Positions 16,937-25,686 of a stretch of DNA of 60,189 bases are shown here, one piece after another. Numbering within the stretch: position 1 is the stretch's first letter; every line of letters begins with the position of its first letter. Location: NCBI GenBank assembly GCA_964351905.1, contig CAYGPG010000008.1, positions 1 through 60,189 on the forward strand, in the 5' to 3' direction. The position numbers were made by a program, and so were the translations under genes. The notes below the pieces were generated by a model. That model had not been told where the DNA came from. It made no database searches and saw nothing but the letters and a program-made list of their open reading frames with translations. Source of the DNA: GCA-2708415 sp964351905 (GTDB lineage Bacteria > Pseudomonadota > Alphaproteobacteria > Micavibrionales > Micavibrionaceae).

Positions 16937-18031
16937 TTATTTTATATAATCCTTTATGCCCTGCACTGCAAGCTTCATTTCATCTTCGGTGCCAATTGTG
17001 ATGCGTAGGCAGGTTGGCAAGCCATAGCCTCCCACTTGGCGGACAAGGATTCCTTGGGCTTTTAGCGCAAGCCTTGTGCCTTCTGCTTTATCTTCGCTGC
17101 CAAAATCAACGAGCAGGAAATTTCCTGCACTTGGGTGAACAATTAGACCCGCATTTATTAATTCTTCAGCAGTGTAATCACGGCACTTTTTGTTAGACGC
17201 GATAGATTTTTGAAGGAATTCTTCATCCTTTAAGGCCACCAAGGCTGCTGCTTGCGCCACGTTACTCACATTAAAAGGGCCGCGCACACGGTTCATGATA
17301 TCCACGATTGAATCAGAAGCATGTCCCCAACCAACCCGCATACCGCCTAAACCATAGGCTTTGGAAAAAGTGCGCGTTACAACAATATTATCATGTTTTT
17401 CGACTAAATCGTGCCCATCTGTATAATTTGGGTCGTCAACGTATTCGGCGTACGCTCCATCCAACACTAAAATAATATCTTTGGGCAAACGGCTGTGAAG
17501 TTCTTCAATTTTATCGCGTTTTAAATAACTACCTGTTGGGTTATTCGGGTTGGCGATAAATAAAATTTTTGTCCTATCATTGACCGCATTGATAAGCGCA
17601 TCAACGTCGGCACAAAGATTTTTCTCTGGCGCGGCGATTGCCTTCCCCCCTGCGGTTTTTGCGTAAATGGCATACATTAAAAAACCATGCGCGGAATAGA
17701 CAATGTTCTCGCCCTCCCCAACATAGGAATGACAAAGAAAAGAGATGATTTCATCTGACCCTGCGCCGCAAACAATATTATTGGCATTGATGCTGTTTTT
17801 CTCTGCCAAAGCCTGACGCAAGGCCGTACACCCACCATCAGGATAACGATGCATTTGATCTGTCATTTTGGCCACAGCTTCCATGGCTTTTGGTGATGGT
17901 CCGAATGGCCCTTCGTTCGATGATAATTTAATCACATAACCAAGCTCTGGATTAGGGACAGAATTACTCTCTCCCCCCACATAAGGCGAAATATAATAGA
18001 TACTGTCTTTGGCTTTGATATTTTTAGTCAT
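16937..18031 (-). CDS. hisC: Histidinol-phosphate/aromatic aminotransferase
   Basis: This 364-residue fold-type I PLP enzyme has the cofactor lysine in TRTFSKAYGLGGMRVGWG (about residue 220) and the substrate and cofactor motifs NPNNPTGS and RPGP-type region MNRVRGPFNVSNVAQAAAL. It belongs to the HisC family. Its operon position between chorismate mutase and tyrC suggests that it also, or mainly, transaminates aromatic keto acids (phenylpyruvate, hydroxyphenylpyruvate or prephenate). The start overlaps the end of the chorismate mutase gene by eight bases. Confidence 0.93.
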   Translation of the reverse strand: MTKNIKAKDSIYYISPYVGGESNSVPNPELGYVIKLSSNEGPFGPSPKAMEAVAKMTDQMHRYPDGGCTALRQALAEKNSINANNIVCGAGSDEIISFLCHSYVGEGENIVYSAHGFLMYAIYAKTAGGKAIAAPEKNLCADVDALINAVNDRTKILFIANPNNPTGSYLKRDKIEELHSRLPKDIILVLDGAYAEYVDDPNYTDGHDLVEKHDNIVVTRTFSKAYGLGGMRVGWGHASDSIVDIMNRVRGPFNVSNVAQAAALVALKDEEFLQKSIASNKKCRDYTAEELINAGLIVHPSAGNFLLVDFGSEDKAEGTRLALKAQGILVRQVGGYGLPTCLRITIGTEDEMKLAVQGIKDYIK

Positions 18032-18959
18032 GTTTTATAGAGGGTGCCGTCGGCATTTCCTCGCCTTGCGGTAAAATTGTTTTGGAATAAATAGGCGGCA
18101 CAGGATAACCACCGACACAGGATATTTTTGCGTCTTCATCAAATTGAGATTTAAACGCCGCAATGTGCTCACAATCATTTTTATGATGCCCATCAACTTC
18201 CAAAAGATGATTGCGGATAACACACCCCTCACTCAAAGATTTTGAAGACAGACCAACAGGTTTTAGATTTGCCTTCTCTGCCATATCAACAATCTTGCCT
18301 CGGCTGATTTCAGGATCAGATTGAATATAAATAAATGAATGATCTTCATCAGAATCATCAAACCCGCTTTTGGCCACGACAAGCGCGCGATAATCTGGAT
18401 TTTTATTATTCGGATCATCACCATGCGGCAAGCGCACGATAATACTTAACGGGCTATCACCTTCAGGGTCCAGCATTTCCCACCACAACGTTTCAGTTGG
18501 CTCTTCCGCGCCTTCATTTGGATAAGGCACAACCGCAAAGGTCGCCCGCCCTTCCCGTACGGCATTCACGGCAGATAATGCAGAAACAGAACGCGACATC
18601 GGAAGACAACTGCCAAAATAATCTTTGGCTAAATCCCAATATTCTGGACAGTCGCCATCATCAGCCACAGTGACTTTTAAACCTGTTTGCAACAAAGAAA
18701 CCGCGCCCACCAGCTCTCGCCAAATACGCACCACAGCCATTTCGGGTAAAACACCGTTATCTTTTGATAAAAGACGACGGATCATGCGGGCTTCGCGTGC
18801 AGGTTGCACCACTTCGATATTATTTTTACGCTTTTCCTCACCAATTTTGAGAACAAGCTCCGCCCGCTCCACCAAAGTGCTATGAATACGCTCATCAAGC
18901 GCATCAATTTTTTGGCGAATATTATCTAAGTTTTGCGAATGATAAGGTTTTTGTGTCAT
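18024..18959 (-). CDS. Chorismate mutase with a degenerate prephenate dehydratase-like domain
   Basis: The first 95 residues are an AroQ-type chorismate mutase (IRQKIDALDERIHSTLVERAELVLKIGEEK, REARMIRRLL), which converts chorismate to prephenate. The remaining 215 residues resemble a periplasmic-binding-like prephenate dehydratase region, but I cannot find the catalytic TRF motif or the ESRP regulatory motif of PheA. The second part is therefore probably not a working dehydratase. Linked to hisC and tyrC, the gene likely feeds tyrosine synthesis. The mutase call is firm; the tail is open. Confidence 0.85.
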   Translation of the reverse strand: MTQKPYHSQNLDNIRQKIDALDERIHSTLVERAELVLKIGEEKRKNNIEVVQPAREARMIRRLLSKDNGVLPEMAVVRIWRELVGAVSLLQTGLKVTVADDGDCPEYWDLAKDYFGSCLPMSRSVSALSAVNAVREGRATFAVVPYPNEGAEEPTETLWWEMLDPEGDSPLSIIVRLPHGDDPNNKNPDYRALVVAKSGFDDSDEDHSFIYIQSDPEISRGKIVDMAEKANLKPVGLSSKSLSEGCVIRNHLLEVDGHHKNDCEHIAAFKSQFDEDAKISCVGGYPVPPIYSKTILPQGEEMPTAPSIKHD

Positions 18960-19003
18960 GAATTATTCTAGAATTTTTTAATAAATTTATCTAGACTATA
19001 AAA

Positions 19004-20044
19004 ATGCCAATTGTCAAAAGATCTGATCTTCCTACTTATGATCGCCTTATCCGCGAAGGCCGCCCCGTTCTGCCGCCTGATCGCGCGGCAACACAAGATA
19101 TTCGCGAGCTACATATTGGGTTTTGTAATCTTATGCCTGACGCAGCATTAGAAGCAACAGAGCGTCAATGGTTCCGCCTTATTGGGGAAAGTAACCGTAT
19201 TGCCCAAATTTTTATCCATCCTTTCACATTGGATGTTTTTGAGCGTGGCAAAGATGCTAAAAATCACATTAATGCCTATTACGATAAATTTGAGGATTTA
19301 AAAGAATTAGGACTAGATGCTCTTATCGTGACAGGCGCAAATGAGGAAACAAATCCGCATGTGAGTGATATTGAAACATGGGCACCGTTGAAAGAATTGC
19401 TCGAATGGTCTTATGAGAATGTAACGTCGACAATTTGTTCCTGCCTCGCTAGTCATGCCCTCATGACATATTATCACGGACAAAAACCGTCTTGGCGCAA
19501 GAAAAAAATGTGGGGCGTGTTTCCACATAAGGTTTTGGATCGTAACCATCCGCTTATTCGTGGTATGAACACAAAATTTGATGTGCCGCACTCACGTTTC
19601 AGTGAAATTACACCAGAGCAATTTGATAAGGCAGGCATGACGACTTTAATTCAAAGCGATGAAGGCGGTGTTCACTTGGCCGTGAGCAAAGATGGCTTTC
19701 GCCAAATCTGTCTGCAAGGTCATCCTGAATATGATCGCGTTAGTTTGTTCAAAGAATATAAGCGTGATCTTCAATGGTTTGTGGAGGGAACGATTGATTA
19801 TGAGCCGCCCTACCCAGCACATTATTTCAGTGATGAGATTAAAAATATTTTAGAAAATTATAAGAATAATCAAGATAAAGAATTTCCTGAAAAAGAAATT
19901 GAGGACTTACTCGATAATACATGGGCAGACAGTGCCCGCTCTTTTCTTAGCGGATGGATAGGTCATGTTTATCAAGTGACCAATGTCGATCGCGCCAAAC
20001 AATTTATGGACGGGATTGATCCTGATAATCCTTTAGGTATGTAA
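19004..20044 (+). CDS. metA: Homoserine O-acyltransferase, MetA family (predicted acetyl-CoA type)
   Basis: This 346-residue protein activates homoserine for methionine synthesis. The acylated cysteine is expected at Cys147 in CSCLASHA, and the His/Glu pair lies in GHPEYD. The residue that sets acyl-CoA choice in MetA (Glu for acetyl-CoA, Gly for succinyl-CoA, at E. coli position 111) aligns with the second Glu of TGANEE (Glu115), so acetyl-CoA use is predicted. A C-terminal extension of about 40 residues (EIKNILENYKNNQDKE onward) goes beyond the E. coli length. It is divergent from the chorismate mutase operon. Confidence 0.9.
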   Translation: MPIVKRSDLPTYDRLIREGRPVLPPDRAATQDIRELHIGFCNLMPDAALEATERQWFRLIGESNRIAQIFIHPFTLDVFERGKDAKNHINAYYDKFEDLKELGLDALIVTGANEETNPHVSDIETWAPLKELLEWSYENVTSTICSCLASHALMTYYHGQKPSWRKKKMWGVFPHKVLDRNHPLIRGMNTKFDVPHSRFSEITPEQFDKAGMTTLIQSDEGGVHLAVSKDGFRQICLQGHPEYDRVSLFKEYKRDLQWFVEGTIDYEPPYPAHYFSDEIKNILENYKNNQDKEFPEKEIEDLLDNTWADSARSFLSGWIGHVYQVTNVDRAKQFMDGIDPDNPLGM

Positions 20045-20058
20045 ATACTCCCCTTACT

Positions 20059-20125
20059 CACATCCCAGACTTGATCTGGGATCTTGTTCCTATTTTTAAA
20101 AAATCCCTGCCTTCGCAGGGATGTG
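20059..20125. repeat. Palindromic repeat, CACATCCC family
   Basis: Outer arms CACATCCC and GGGATGTG enclose two hairpins, ATCCCAGACTTGATCTGGGAT and ATCCCTGCCTTCGCAGGGAT. It lies between the convergent metA and methyltransferase genes. Confidence 0.88.
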
Positions 20126-20137
20126 TAATTAATTTAA

Positions 20138-20887
20138 TCAGTGCTTAACACGCGAGGTCGGCACTGGCTTTGTGCTCACCGCTTTTTTTAGAGTTTTAGG
20201 TACTTTGGATGTAACGGCTTTTCCTTTGCCTGCGTAGAGTTGTTTTGAGGCTTCGATAATGGTTACACCCCCCAGAGCAGGATACAAATAACGCCCCATT
20301 TTTTCAAAAATATGGGCGGCGCGCAGAAGTAAGTTATTTTGAAAAGGTGGAGAGAAAAGCGCATAGCTGGTTTGTTCATGCACAAATAAATTATCTTTTA
20401 AGAATGTCTCCACTTGGCGGGCAGAATATGGTTTTCCCTGCCCAAAGGGGTTCCAATCTGCACGAGCCCACAAGCCCATACGGTTTGGAACAACAAGCAC
20501 AATGCGACCTGAGCTTTTAAGCACACGCCATAATTCTTCAAAAGAGCTTTCGGGAAAATCTAGAAATTCTAACCCGTGCACCATGATGATACGATCGACT
20601 GAATTAGTCGGTAGCGGTAAGGCGTTTTCCTCGGATAGGCAGACAAGATTAGGCTCATTCGGTGGCCATTCATGCACACCAAGTTGGGCGGGCATAACAT
20701 TATAAATTGTTTGTGATTCATCCATGTAGGGACGCAAATAAGGAAGCGCGTAGCCATAGCCCATGACATTGAGGTTCTTAGTTTCAGGCCAAAGGCCGCC
20801 AATATGCATGCGGAGTATTTTGCGGATCACGCGTCCGCTAAAGGCGTTGTAAAAACTTTTCAAATCATAAGCAGATAAAGGACGCAT
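20138..20887 (-). CDS. Class I SAM-dependent methyltransferase
   Basis: This 249-residue protein is a Methyltransf_11-type protein. The usual glycine-rich motif I is weak (NLNVMGYGYALPYL), while later motifs are clear: LPLPTNSVDRIIMVHGLEFLD and ELWRVLKSSGRIVLVVPNR. The C-terminal 30 residues are rich in Lys, Thr and Pro and are probably disordered. A homologous gene in alphaproteobacteria is often found by the glyoxalase II gene, but that gene is not seen here. Substrate unknown. Confidence 0.85.
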   Translation of the reverse strand: MRPLSAYDLKSFYNAFSGRVIRKILRMHIGGLWPETKNLNVMGYGYALPYLRPYMDESQTIYNVMPAQLGVHEWPPNEPNLVCLSEENALPLPTNSVDRIIMVHGLEFLDFPESSFEELWRVLKSSGRIVLVVPNRMGLWARADWNPFGQGKPYSARQVETFLKDNLFVHEQTSYALFSPPFQNNLLLRAAHIFEKMGRYLYPALGGVTIIEASKQLYAGKGKAVTSKVPKTLKKAVSTKPVPTSRVKH

Positions 20888-20903
20888 AATTAAACCTCAA
20901 AGC

Positions 20904-20970
20904 CGTCATTGCATGACTTGTTCATGCAATCCATACGATATAGATTACACGGACAAGCCGTGTAATGACG
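20904..20970. repeat. Palindromic repeat, CGTCATTGCATGA type
   Basis: Outer arms CGTCATTGCAT and GTAATGACG pair imperfectly. The inner hairpins are TTGCATGACTTGTTCATGCAA and ATTACACGGACAAGCCGTGTAAT. It fills the gap between mutT and the methyltransferase gene. Confidence 0.88.
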
Positions 20971-20996
20971 AATGATGGTAAAGAAAAAACTTTTTA

Positions 20997-21446
20997 TCAC
21001 AACCGATCCTGAATTTGATAAATTAGCGGAATATCCGCCGCGGGCATTTCATATTTTGCCAAATCATTTGGTGCAACCCATTCCAATTTTTGACCTTCTT
21101 GTGGTTTCGGTTCCCCTTTCCACATACGACAAACATATAGAGGCATCATAAGGTGAAAATCATAGTAGGAATGTGAGGCAAAACCAAGCGGCGCAAAGCA
21201 ACATTCGCGTGTTTCAATGCCAAGCTCTTCTTCTAATTCACGGCAAAGGGCAAATTCTGGCGTTTCGCCTTCATCAATTTTACCACCTGGGAATTCCCAC
21301 AGACCTGCCATGGATTTACCTTCTGGGCGTTGCGCCAAAAGAATGTGGCCTCTCGTATCTACGAGGGCCACAGCTACGACCAACAAAACAGGAAGTCCAG
21401 AGGGCGTTTTTGATCGAGGTTCGGATAATGCTTCAACACATCCCAT
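20997..21446 (-). CDS. mutT: MutT-like 8-oxo-dGTP diphosphatase (Nudix)
   Basis: This 149-residue Nudix hydrolase has the complete Nudix box GGKIDEGETPEFALCRELEE followed by ELGI, with all metal-binding glutamates. The MutT-specific opening VAVALVDTRGHILLAQRP and WEFPGG are also present. It removes oxidised dGTP from the nucleotide pool. In alphaproteobacteria mutT is often found next to argJ and the parvulin-secA pair; argJ is absent here and the parvulin gene follows 20 bases away on the same strand. Confidence 0.92.
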   Translation of the reverse strand: MGCVEALSEPRSKTPSGLPVLLVVAVALVDTRGHILLAQRPEGKSMAGLWEFPGGKIDEGETPEFALCRELEEELGIETRECCFAPLGFASHSYYDFHLMMPLYVCRMWKGEPKPQEGQKLEWVAPNDLAKYEMPAADIPLIYQIQDRL

Positions 21447-21466
21447 AACGCCCTCCTTCTAAAATA

Positions 21467-22525
21467 TTATTCAGCAGAAGGTGCGACTTGTTGAGGAACA
21501 AGACCTGTTGCGTTCGCGCCTTCTTTTAATGGCTTGCCATTAATATCAAACTGAACGATTTCTGCATCTTTACGCCATTCTTGAACCAATTCATCTAGAA
21601 CACTACGGCGTAATTCAGCACGAATAGCAGGCTCTAGCTGCTCTTTAGTAGGCTTAGGACGTGTGCGTACGTCTTCAACTTTGATGACGTGCCAACCAAA
21701 CTGTGTTTGAACAGGTGTTTCTGTCATGTCACCTTTTTCAAGTTCAAAAGCGGCATTTGCAAATTCAGGTACCATTTCAGTTTTTGCAAAGTAGCCTAAA
21801 TCACCGCCTCTTGATGCCGTAGGCCCTGTTGATAATTCCGTTGCTACTTCCGCAAAATCACCGCCAGCATTTAAACGATCAATAACCGCTTTTGCTTTGG
21901 CTTCTGTTTCAAGGAGAATATGACGCGCACGGCGTTCTTCAACATCAGGTGTTTTAGAGATTAAATCCTTATAAGCTTTTTCAACTTTCTTATCATCGAT
22001 TTCTTTATCGACTTCACGTTGTAAATAGAGGTTTCTTGCAATCTGCTGTCTTGCAATATCCATTTCAAGTTTAAATTGGTCTGTTTCTGTAATGTCAGCC
22101 GCATTAGCCTTATTTTGTACCAAACGCGTATTGATCACTTGGTCCACAGCGACAGGGTAAACATTCACAGCAGGTAATTGTTGCATGTTAGCAGGCATAG
22201 ATTGAATAAAACGATATACTTCATCGCGCGTTACCTCGGTTCCATTAACTTTGGCAACAACAGGGTTTCCTGGTTCAACAACCATTTCTCCTTCAGCGGC
22301 TGGAGCGTCTTCAGATACGGCTTCTTCTACAGCCTCTTCACTTCCCGCAACAATTTCACCACTTGCTGTTTCCACTACGGCAACAGCTTCCTCTGTCGCG
22401 TTTTCAACACTCTCAGTGACTTGGTCAATAGAAGGGGCGGACTGATCATTTGTTACAAAAAATCCTACGGCACCTGCTGCAACGACAGCAACCAATAAAA
22501 CTATAACAATCGTATTCTTATTCAT
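21467..22525 (-). CDS. Membrane-anchored parvulin-type peptidyl-prolyl isomerase
   Basis: This 352-residue protein has one N-terminal membrane segment or signal (TIVIVLLVAVVAAGAVGFFV), then a Glu/Ala/Val-rich flexible stretch (about residues 30-85). A SurA-type helical chaperone region (EVYRFIQSMPANMQQLP) precedes a parvulin rotamase domain at about residues 200-295 (ARHILLETEAKAKAVIDRL, SRGGDLGYFAKTEMVPEF, FGWHVIKVEDV). It acts on secreted proteins in the periplasm. Being divergent from secA is typical in alphaproteobacteria and fits its role after translocation. Confidence 0.93.
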   Translation of the reverse strand: MNKNTIVIVLLVAVVAAGAVGFFVTNDQSAPSIDQVTESVENATEEAVAVVETASGEIVAGSEEAVEEAVSEDAPAAEGEMVVEPGNPVVAKVNGTEVTRDEVYRFIQSMPANMQQLPAVNVYPVAVDQVINTRLVQNKANAADITETDQFKLEMDIARQQIARNLYLQREVDKEIDDKKVEKAYKDLISKTPDVEERRARHILLETEAKAKAVIDRLNAGGDFAEVATELSTGPTASRGGDLGYFAKTEMVPEFANAAFELEKGDMTETPVQTQFGWHVIKVEDVRTRPKPTKEQLEPAIRAELRRSVLDELVQEWRKDAEIVQFDINGKPLKEGANATGLVPQQVAPSAE

Positions 22526-22643
22526 TTTTAATAAAACCTCATTTTAAATAATTTATAATGGGAATCTGCACCTTTCGTCGCTTAAAGGCAAGAGGCAATA
22601 TGAAGTTAACCATGACAATATTGTGGCAAACCCCTTCGTCTTA

Positions 22644-22672
22644 TTGACCTTCCCCTATAAGGCGCTTATACA
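22644..22672 (+). promoter_or_regulatory. Candidate sigma-70-type promoter of secA
   Basis: TTGACC at 22644-22649 and TATACA at 22667-22672 are separated by 17 bases, close to the housekeeping consensus. The site lies about 70 bases before the secA start in the 215-base gap shared with the parvulin gene. Confidence 0.55.
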
Positions 22673-22740
22673 ATATTGTCCTTGCGTTTACGCACATGAC
22701 AACATAGATAAGCAGTCTTATTATTACAGGAATTTATAAC

Positions 22741-25485
22741 GTGTTAAAAATCGCTCAAAAACTGTTCGGATCCAGCAATGACCGCGAGCTTAAAAAGCTT
22801 TCTGCCGCCGTTGCCCCTATTAATGAGATCGAGCCCGATTTTGAGAGTCTATCCGACGCCGAACTTCAGGGCAAAACTGATGAATTTCGTGAGCGTATTA
22901 AAAATGGTGAAAGCCTTGATGATCTTATGCCTGAAGCATTTGCCACAGTCCGTGAAGCCGCCAAACGAACCTTAGGCCAGCGTCATTTTGATGTACAGCT
23001 CATGGGTGGGTTATGTCTACACCAAGGAAAAATCGCCGAGATGCGTACGGGGGAAGGTAAAACGCTTGTCTCTACCCTCGCCGCCTATCTTAACGCGATT
23101 GAAGGTAAAGGCGTTCATGTTGTCACCGTCAATGATTACTTGGCCAGCCGTGATTCCGAATGGATGGGGCAAATTTATAATTTCCTAGGCCTTACTTGTG
23201 ATTGTATCGTTGGTAATATGCCTGATAGCGAGCGTCAAAAGGCTTATGCTTGTGACATTACGTACGGCACAAACAATGAATTTGGCTTTGATTATCTGCG
23301 AGATAATATGAAGTTCAAATTAGAGAACATGGTCCAACGCCCCTTTAACTTCGCGATTGTCGATGAAGTTGACTCGATTTTGATTGATGAAGCGCGGACA
23401 CCGCTTATTATTTCTGGCCCATCGGAAGGTCAAACAGACCTATATCATAAAGTGAATGTAATTATTCCTAAATTGGATAAGAGTCATTATGAACTTGATG
23501 AAAAAGCACGCACGGTCACCTTAAACGAAGATGGTAACGTCAAAGTTGAAGGATTATTAGAAGAACACGGCCTGATTGAAACAGGTAGCCTTTATGATCC
23601 ACATAATATCTCCTTAGTCCATCACGTGGCACAAGCATTGCGCGCGCACAAACTCTTCTCCCTTGATACAGACTACATCGTTCAAGACGGCAAGGTCATC
23701 ATCATTGATGAATTTACAGGCCGTATGATGGAAGGACGCCGTTATTCTGATGGTCTGCATCAAGCGTTAGAAGCTAAAGAAGGCGTGGCCATTCAAAACG
23801 AAAACCAGACGCTTGCCTCTATTACTTTCCAAAATTACTTCCGCCTTTATCCCAAACTTTCTGGGATGACGGGTACGGCCTTAACCGAAGCCGAAGAATT
23901 TGCCCAAATTTATGGCTTAGGTGTGATTGATCTGCCAACCAATGTTGAAATTCAACGTATTGATCATGACGATAAGATTTACAAATCTATCGAAGAAAAG
24001 TTTGAGGCCATCGCAAGCCTTATTCATGAATGTCAGGAACGTAATCAACCTGTTTTGGTGGGGACGGTTTCAATTGAAAAATCTGAAATGCTATCCGCGC
24101 TCCTCAAAAAGAAAAAAGTAAAACATAATGTTTTAAACGCGCGTTATCATGAACAAGAAGCCAGTATTATTGCCCAAGCAGGTGCGCCTGGTGCGGTGAC
24201 AATTGCCACCAACATGGCGGGTCGCGGAACCGACATTCAATTGGGTGGTAATCTGGATATGCGTATCGCCAATGAGGTTGAAGAAGACTGGTCAGACGAA
24301 GGCAAGCGCGATGCGACGAAAAAAATTAAAGCCGAGATTAAAGAGAATAAAGAGATAGTGCATGAGGCAGGTGGTCTTTGTGTTATCGGGACAGAGCGTC
24401 ATGAATCTCGCCGTATTGATAACCAATTGCGTGGTCGTTCAGGGCGTCAAGGAGACCCAGGGGCGACGATCTTCTTCCTCTCCGTTGAAGATGATTTGAT
24501 GCGTATTTTTGCCGCCGATAAGATGGCGACATTGCTCCAGAGTAATATTGGTCTTAAAGAAGGTGAAGCCCTCACCCACCCTTGGTTATCAAAAGCACTC
24601 GAAAAAGCGCAAGCACGCGTGGAGCAACAAAATTTTGAAATTCGTAAGAACCTGTTGAAATACGACAACGTCATGAATGACCAGCGAAAAGTCATTTATG
24701 AACAACGTAAAGAAATTATGGATGCGGGCGATGATTTGGACGAACTGGTCGATGACATGCGTTATGATGTCATTGACGATATGGTCACGCGCGCCATTCC
24801 TGAAAATGCCTATGCAGAACAATGGGATGTCGAAACATTGCAAAATGATGCACAGCGTCTATTAAATCTCGACCTGCCCATCAAAGACTGGGCGAAAGAA
24901 GAAGGCATTGCGGAGAATGAAATTTACGACCGCATAAAAGAAGCGTCTGACAAACAATTTAAAGAAAAAATTAAAGCGGCGGGCATTGATACCTTTCGTC
25001 ATTTGCAAAAATCTTTTGTTCTTCAAATTTTGGATCAAAACTGGAAAGAACATTTGCTTGCGCTCGATCATTTACGCCAAGGAATTAACCTGCGCGCAAT
25101 CGCGCAGCGTGATCCCTTAAACGAATATAAATCCGAAGCTTTTGGCTTATTTGAAAACATGCTCAACAAAATGCGCGAAAGCGTGACACAGACCTTAAGC
25201 CTTGTTGAGATTAACGTGGATGAAAAAATCATGCGCGCGTTGGATGAACAAGTCGCACAAGATGGCGATGTCAAAACCAATGAAAGCCGAATGGACCCTG
25301 CCTTAATGGGTACGCCCCGTGCAGGCTATGGCGCAGGTAAAGGCGGCAACGTTGTTAAACCCATGCCACAAAAAATGGAGTTTGATAAAAACAATCCAGA
25401 AAGCTGGGGCAAAGTCGCCCGAAACGCCCCCTGCCCTTGCGGCTCAGGCAAAAAGTTTAAACAATGCCATGGTAAGGTTTCTTAA
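22741..25485 (+). CDS. secA: Protein translocase ATPase SecA
   Basis: This 914-residue motor drives preprotein export through SecYEG. Walker A is MRTGEGKTLV (about residues 101-110), the DEAD-like box is VDEVDSILIDEARTP (about 206-220), and the second motor domain shows TNMAGRGTDIQLGGN and RRIDNQLRGRSGRQGDPG. The C-terminus keeps the zinc-binding SecB/lipid-contact tail with PCPCGSG and CHG. Translation starts at a GTG that opens the conserved MLKIAQKLFGSSNDRELKK. The length is typical. Downstream lies a long palindromic repeat. Confidence 0.98.
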   Translation: MLKIAQKLFGSSNDRELKKLSAAVAPINEIEPDFESLSDAELQGKTDEFRERIKNGESLDDLMPEAFATVREAAKRTLGQRHFDVQLMGGLCLHQGKIAEMRTGEGKTLVSTLAAYLNAIEGKGVHVVTVNDYLASRDSEWMGQIYNFLGLTCDCIVGNMPDSERQKAYACDITYGTNNEFGFDYLRDNMKFKLENMVQRPFNFAIVDEVDSILIDEARTPLIISGPSEGQTDLYHKVNVIIPKLDKSHYELDEKARTVTLNEDGNVKVEGLLEEHGLIETGSLYDPHNISLVHHVAQALRAHKLFSLDTDYIVQDGKVIIIDEFTGRMMEGRRYSDGLHQALEAKEGVAIQNENQTLASITFQNYFRLYPKLSGMTGTALTEAEEFAQIYGLGVIDLPTNVEIQRIDHDDKIYKSIEEKFEAIASLIHECQERNQPVLVGTVSIEKSEMLSALLKKKKVKHNVLNARYHEQEASIIAQAGAPGAVTIATNMAGRGTDIQLGGNLDMRIANEVEEDWSDEGKRDATKKIKAEIKENKEIVHEAGGLCVIGTERHESRRIDNQLRGRSGRQGDPGATIFFLSVEDDLMRIFAADKMATLLQSNIGLKEGEALTHPWLSKALEKAQARVEQQNFEIRKNLLKYDNVMNDQRKVIYEQRKEIMDAGDDLDELVDDMRYDVIDDMVTRAIPENAYAEQWDVETLQNDAQRLLNLDLPIKDWAKEEGIAENEIYDRIKEASDKQFKEKIKAAGIDTFRHLQKSFVLQILDQNWKEHLLALDHLRQGINLRAIAQRDPLNEYKSEAFGLFENMLNKMRESVTQTLSLVEINVDEKIMRALDEQVAQDGDVKTNESRMDPALMGTPRAGYGAGKGGNVVKPMPQKMEFDKNNPESWGKVARNAPCPCGSGKKFKQCHGKVS

Positions 25486-25490
25486 TACTT

Positions 25491-25677
25491 CCCTCTCCCT
25501 ATGGGAGAGGGTTGTGCAAACTTAACGAATGAAATGAGTTTAGTTGAAGCTGGGTGAGGGTTTAAAATCTACTCTTTAAGCAAATATCTGACACCCTCCC
25601 CTACGCCCCTCCCTTAAGGGAGGGGGATTATTTCATAAAGAAATTCAAATTAGATTCCGTTCTTCAACGGGATGACG
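25491..25677. repeat. CCCTCTCCC palindromic repeat with an attached half element
   Basis: A hairpin CCCTCTCCCTATGGGAGAGG at 25491-25510 and a second CCCCTCCCTTAAGGGAGGGG at 25607-25626 enclose a spacer with GGGTGAGGGT and ACACCCTCCCC. A lone half element, AGATTCCGTTCTTCAACGGG followed by ATGACG, lies at 25652-25677. This family differs in sequence from the GTCATCC families. It occupies the secA/CNNM convergent gap. Confidence 0.82.
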
Positions 25678-25686
25678 ATGAGTATA

